A stretch of DNA of 47,789 bases from Psychrobium sp. (GTDB taxonomy: Bacteria; Pseudomonadota; Gammaproteobacteria; Enterobacterales; Psychrobiaceae), in contig JABSRV010000010.1 in the NCBI GenBank assembly GCA_013214905.1, positions 1-47,789 of the forward strand, in the 5' to 3' direction. Below the pieces are notes generated by a model. It saw nothing but the letters and a program-made list of their open reading frames with translations, was not told the DNA's origin and made no database searches. Within the stretch, counting starts at the first letter, position 1. Each line of letters begins with the position of its first letter. Made by a program: the position numbers and the translations under genes. Positions 46,055 through 47,789 of the stretch are shown here, in pieces.

Positions 46055-47266
46055 ATGCATAACCAATTTATCAATACCCATAAAATAATCAATATTGGTG
46101 ATCAGTCATGGCAAAAAGCCGACAATAACGGGCTGCTTAATATTGCGGTACAACACGGGCAAGCTCCTTTTTTACAATGCGAAAATGGCCATGAATTCAT
46201 TAATATGTGTTCATGTTCATACCTTGGACTCGATGTACATCCGAAAATAGTGCAAGGTGCCATAAGTGCCATGGAAAAGCACGGTACTTTGCTGATCTCG
46301 ACTTCAAGACTGCGGATACATCTGTCGTATATAGAAGAAGTCGAATCCGTGCTGTCTGATCTGGTTCAGGCCAAATCAATCACCACTTTGAGTTGTGGCA
46401 GTGCCAGTTCGGGCATTTTGCCGGTGCTGGCCTCGGGCCATCTCACCGGTGGCATTCAACCTTTGATGATTTTTGACAAAAACTGCCACTTTTCAATGAA
46501 CCATATCAAGCCTGTCTGTGGTGATGAAACCCAAGTGCTCACCTGTGCCCACAATGATGTTGATTTTATCGAATCACAATGTCAAAAAGGCGGGCCTGTA
46601 GTGTATGTAGCCGATGGAGCGTATAGCATGGGTGGGCACACGCCGATAAAGGAGCTGCTTGAATTACAAGAAAAGTATGGTCTTTACCTGTATTTTGATG
46701 ATTCCCACTCCTTTTCAGTTATCGGTGAAACTGGTGCTGGATTTGTCCGCTCCCATATGGATGAAGTCTCTGAAAGAACCATTATCGTCGCCTCGTTAGG
46801 TAAAGCCTTTGGTGCCACCGGTGGTATCGTCATGATGAACGAAAAAACCAACCTCAAACTGATCGAACGATTTGGTGGCCCGATGGGCTGGTCACAATCT
46901 ATCAACGTTGCCGCAATGGGCGCGATAATGGCCTCGGCTGAAATACACAAGAGCCCCGAACTTGGCCAGTTACAAAACAAACTGAGACAAAACATCAAAC
47001 TGTTCGACAATACGATCAACACAGTGAATGCAGATACACCGCTGCCGATTCGAGTTGTCCCCATACCATCACCTGAACATGCCATTGAATGTTCCAAATT
47101 CATCTTTGACCACGGGTTCTATTCCTCTGCGGTATTTTTTCCGATCATCGCCAGGGGCACAGCCGGACTGCGGGTCATGCCCAGAGCCGACCTGGAAGCG
47201 AAAGATATCGAAAGATTTAACCAAGTACTGAATATGGCGCGGGAACAAACCTTTAAGGGAAGATAA
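46055..47266 (+). CDS. Alpha-oxoamine synthase (KBL/BioF-like PLP enzyme)
   Basis: 403 residues of fold-I PLP enzyme. The aldimine lysine is in SLGKAFGATGG; FDDSHSFSVIGETGAG supplies the ring-stacking/binding region, and CSYLGLDVHPKI the N-terminal signature. The usual SRxxxG segment reads SRLRIHLSY, so it is divergent from BioF and Kbl. The family condenses an amino acid with an acyl thioester, losing CO2 to make an aminoketone. In this operon it could use a carrier-bound chain or a CoA ester from the CitE/MaoC pair; either is inference. The MaoC-like gene begins 4 bp after its stop. Confidence 0.88.
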   Translation: MHNQFINTHKIINIGDQSWQKADNNGLLNIAVQHGQAPFLQCENGHEFINMCSCSYLGLDVHPKIVQGAISAMEKHGTLLISTSRLRIHLSYIEEVESVLSDLVQAKSITTLSCGSASSGILPVLASGHLTGGIQPLMIFDKNCHFSMNHIKPVCGDETQVLTCAHNDVDFIESQCQKGGPVVYVADGAYSMGGHTPIKELLELQEKYGLYLYFDDSHSFSVIGETGAGFVRSHMDEVSERTIIVASLGKAFGATGGIVMMNEKTNLKLIERFGGPMGWSQSINVAAMGAIMASAEIHKSPELGQLQNKLRQNIKLFDNTINTVNADTPLPIRVVPIPSPEHAIECSKFIFDHGFYSSAVFFPIIARGTAGLRVMPRADLEAKDIERFNQVLNMAREQTFKGR

Positions 47267-47269
47267 ACA

Positions 47270-47767
47270 ATGAGATTAAGAAAAATAGACGAAAATACCT
47301 ATGTTGAAGATTTTGGCATGTATCTGGAGCAGTTCAAGCCAGGTATGGTCATCAAACATAAGCCCGGCAGAACCATCACCGAGTCGGACAATACCTGGAT
47401 GACCCTGTTGAGTATGAACCAGCACCCGATCCATTTTGATGCGGAATTGGCCAAAGAAAGTGAATTCAAGCAGCGGCTGGTCAACTCAGTAGTCACTTTT
47501 GCCATTATCAATGGCATGACGGTCAGCTCCATCAGTGCCAAAGCCATTGCGAATTTGGGCTGGGACAAAGTCAGGCTACTCAATCCGGTATTTATCGGCG
47601 ATACCCTGTATGCCCAAAGTGAAGTGTTAAACGTCAGGCCTAGCAAATCCAGACCGGGGCAGGGTATAGTAACAATAATCACTACAGGTACCAATCAACG
47701 AGGCGAGGTTGTGCTCAGCTGCGAACGCAGTGTATTGATCCCCTCTCAGAGCGCCCCAAAATCATGA
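47270..47767 (+). CDS. MaoC-like (R)-specific hydratase/dehydratase, mesaconyl-CoA-hydratase-like
   Basis: 165 residues of single hot-dog fold. GRTITESDNTWMTLLSMNQHPIHFD carries the catalytic His; in the usual (G)DxNPLH motif the Asp is replaced by Asn, as in several mesaconyl-/beta-methylmalyl-CoA hydratase-like relatives. NPVFIGDTLYAQSEV is the typical second signature. With the CitE-like gene it suggests hydration or dehydration of a branched dicarboxylic-type acyl-CoA. It overlaps the next gene by ATGA. Confidence 0.85.
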   Translation: MRLRKIDENTYVEDFGMYLEQFKPGMVIKHKPGRTITESDNTWMTLLSMNQHPIHFDAELAKESEFKQRLVNSVVTFAIINGMTVSSISAKAIANLGWDKVRLLNPVFIGDTLYAQSEVLNVRPSKSRPGQGIVTIITTGTNQRGEVVLSCERSVLIPSQSAPKS

Positions 47768-47789
47768 TGACCATTCACTGTCTCGACAG
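47764..47789 (+). CDS. First codons of an unidentified gene cut by the window edge
   Basis: An ATG at 47764, overlapping the MaoC-like stop by ATGA, begins an open frame reading MMTIHCLD to the window end; a second ATG follows at once. The overlap is typical of a coupled operon gene. Eight residues do not allow identification. Confidence 0.4.

Overview
This 47.8 kb window is almost entirely nonribosomal-peptide / polyketide biosynthesis DNA on the + strand. Gene style, the IS982-type remnant and the AT-rich composition suggest a Gram-negative gammaproteobacterium, possibly a marine Alteromonadales-type organism; nothing in the window settles the species. I saw no tRNA, rRNA, CRISPR array or transcription-factor gene.

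Layout. (1) 1-586: a decayed IS982-family transposase. (2) 0.83-4.6 kb: a cysteine-synthase-like fold-II PLP protein lacking the usual lysine, a free-standing A-T didomain NRPS and a YggS-type PLP protein. (3) 4.6-10.5 kb: an aryl-acid and mini type II PKS block, made of a KS, a salicylate-AMP ligase, an MbtI/Irp9-type salicylate synthase, two free carrier proteins and a catalytically dead KS homologue (chain-length-factor-like). (4) 10.9-13.1 kb: a BAHD-type acyltransferase and a PF10118-type putative metalloenzyme. (5) 13.2-29.8 kb: two giant synthetases joined by an ATGA overlap, KS-T-C-A(Thr)-T-C-A-T followed by TubC-docking-C-A-T-C-A-T-C. (6) 29.9-37.0 kb: Rieske oxygenase, MFS exporter, Rossmann protein, type II thioesterase, O-carbamoyltransferase and Sfp/EntD-type PPTase. 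(7) 37.4-47.8 kb: a visibly GC-richer second operon with two NRPS genes (A-T-C and C-A-T-C), a CitE-like lyase, an alpha-oxoamine synthase, a MaoC-like hydratase and the first codons of another gene.

Reading of the pathway (inference). Chorismate would be converted to salicylate, activated as salicyl-AMP and loaded on a small carrier protein. The KS / dead-KS pair with the free ACP could elongate this starter or build a separate acyl chain. A trans-AT-like KS lacking one catalytic His would receive the chain, and four NRPS modules would follow: Thr, an aliphatic-type residue, a Phe-like residue and another aliphatic-type residue. The chain ends at an orphan C domain with no cis thioesterase; the free-standing A-T protein or the A-T-C protein of the second operon could supply the amine. 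Tailoring candidates are O-acylation (BAHD), carbamoylation, Rieske oxidation and the PF10118 protein. I do not recognise this gene set as a characterised pathway. The composition step near 37.2 kb means the two operons may have separate origins and possibly separate products.
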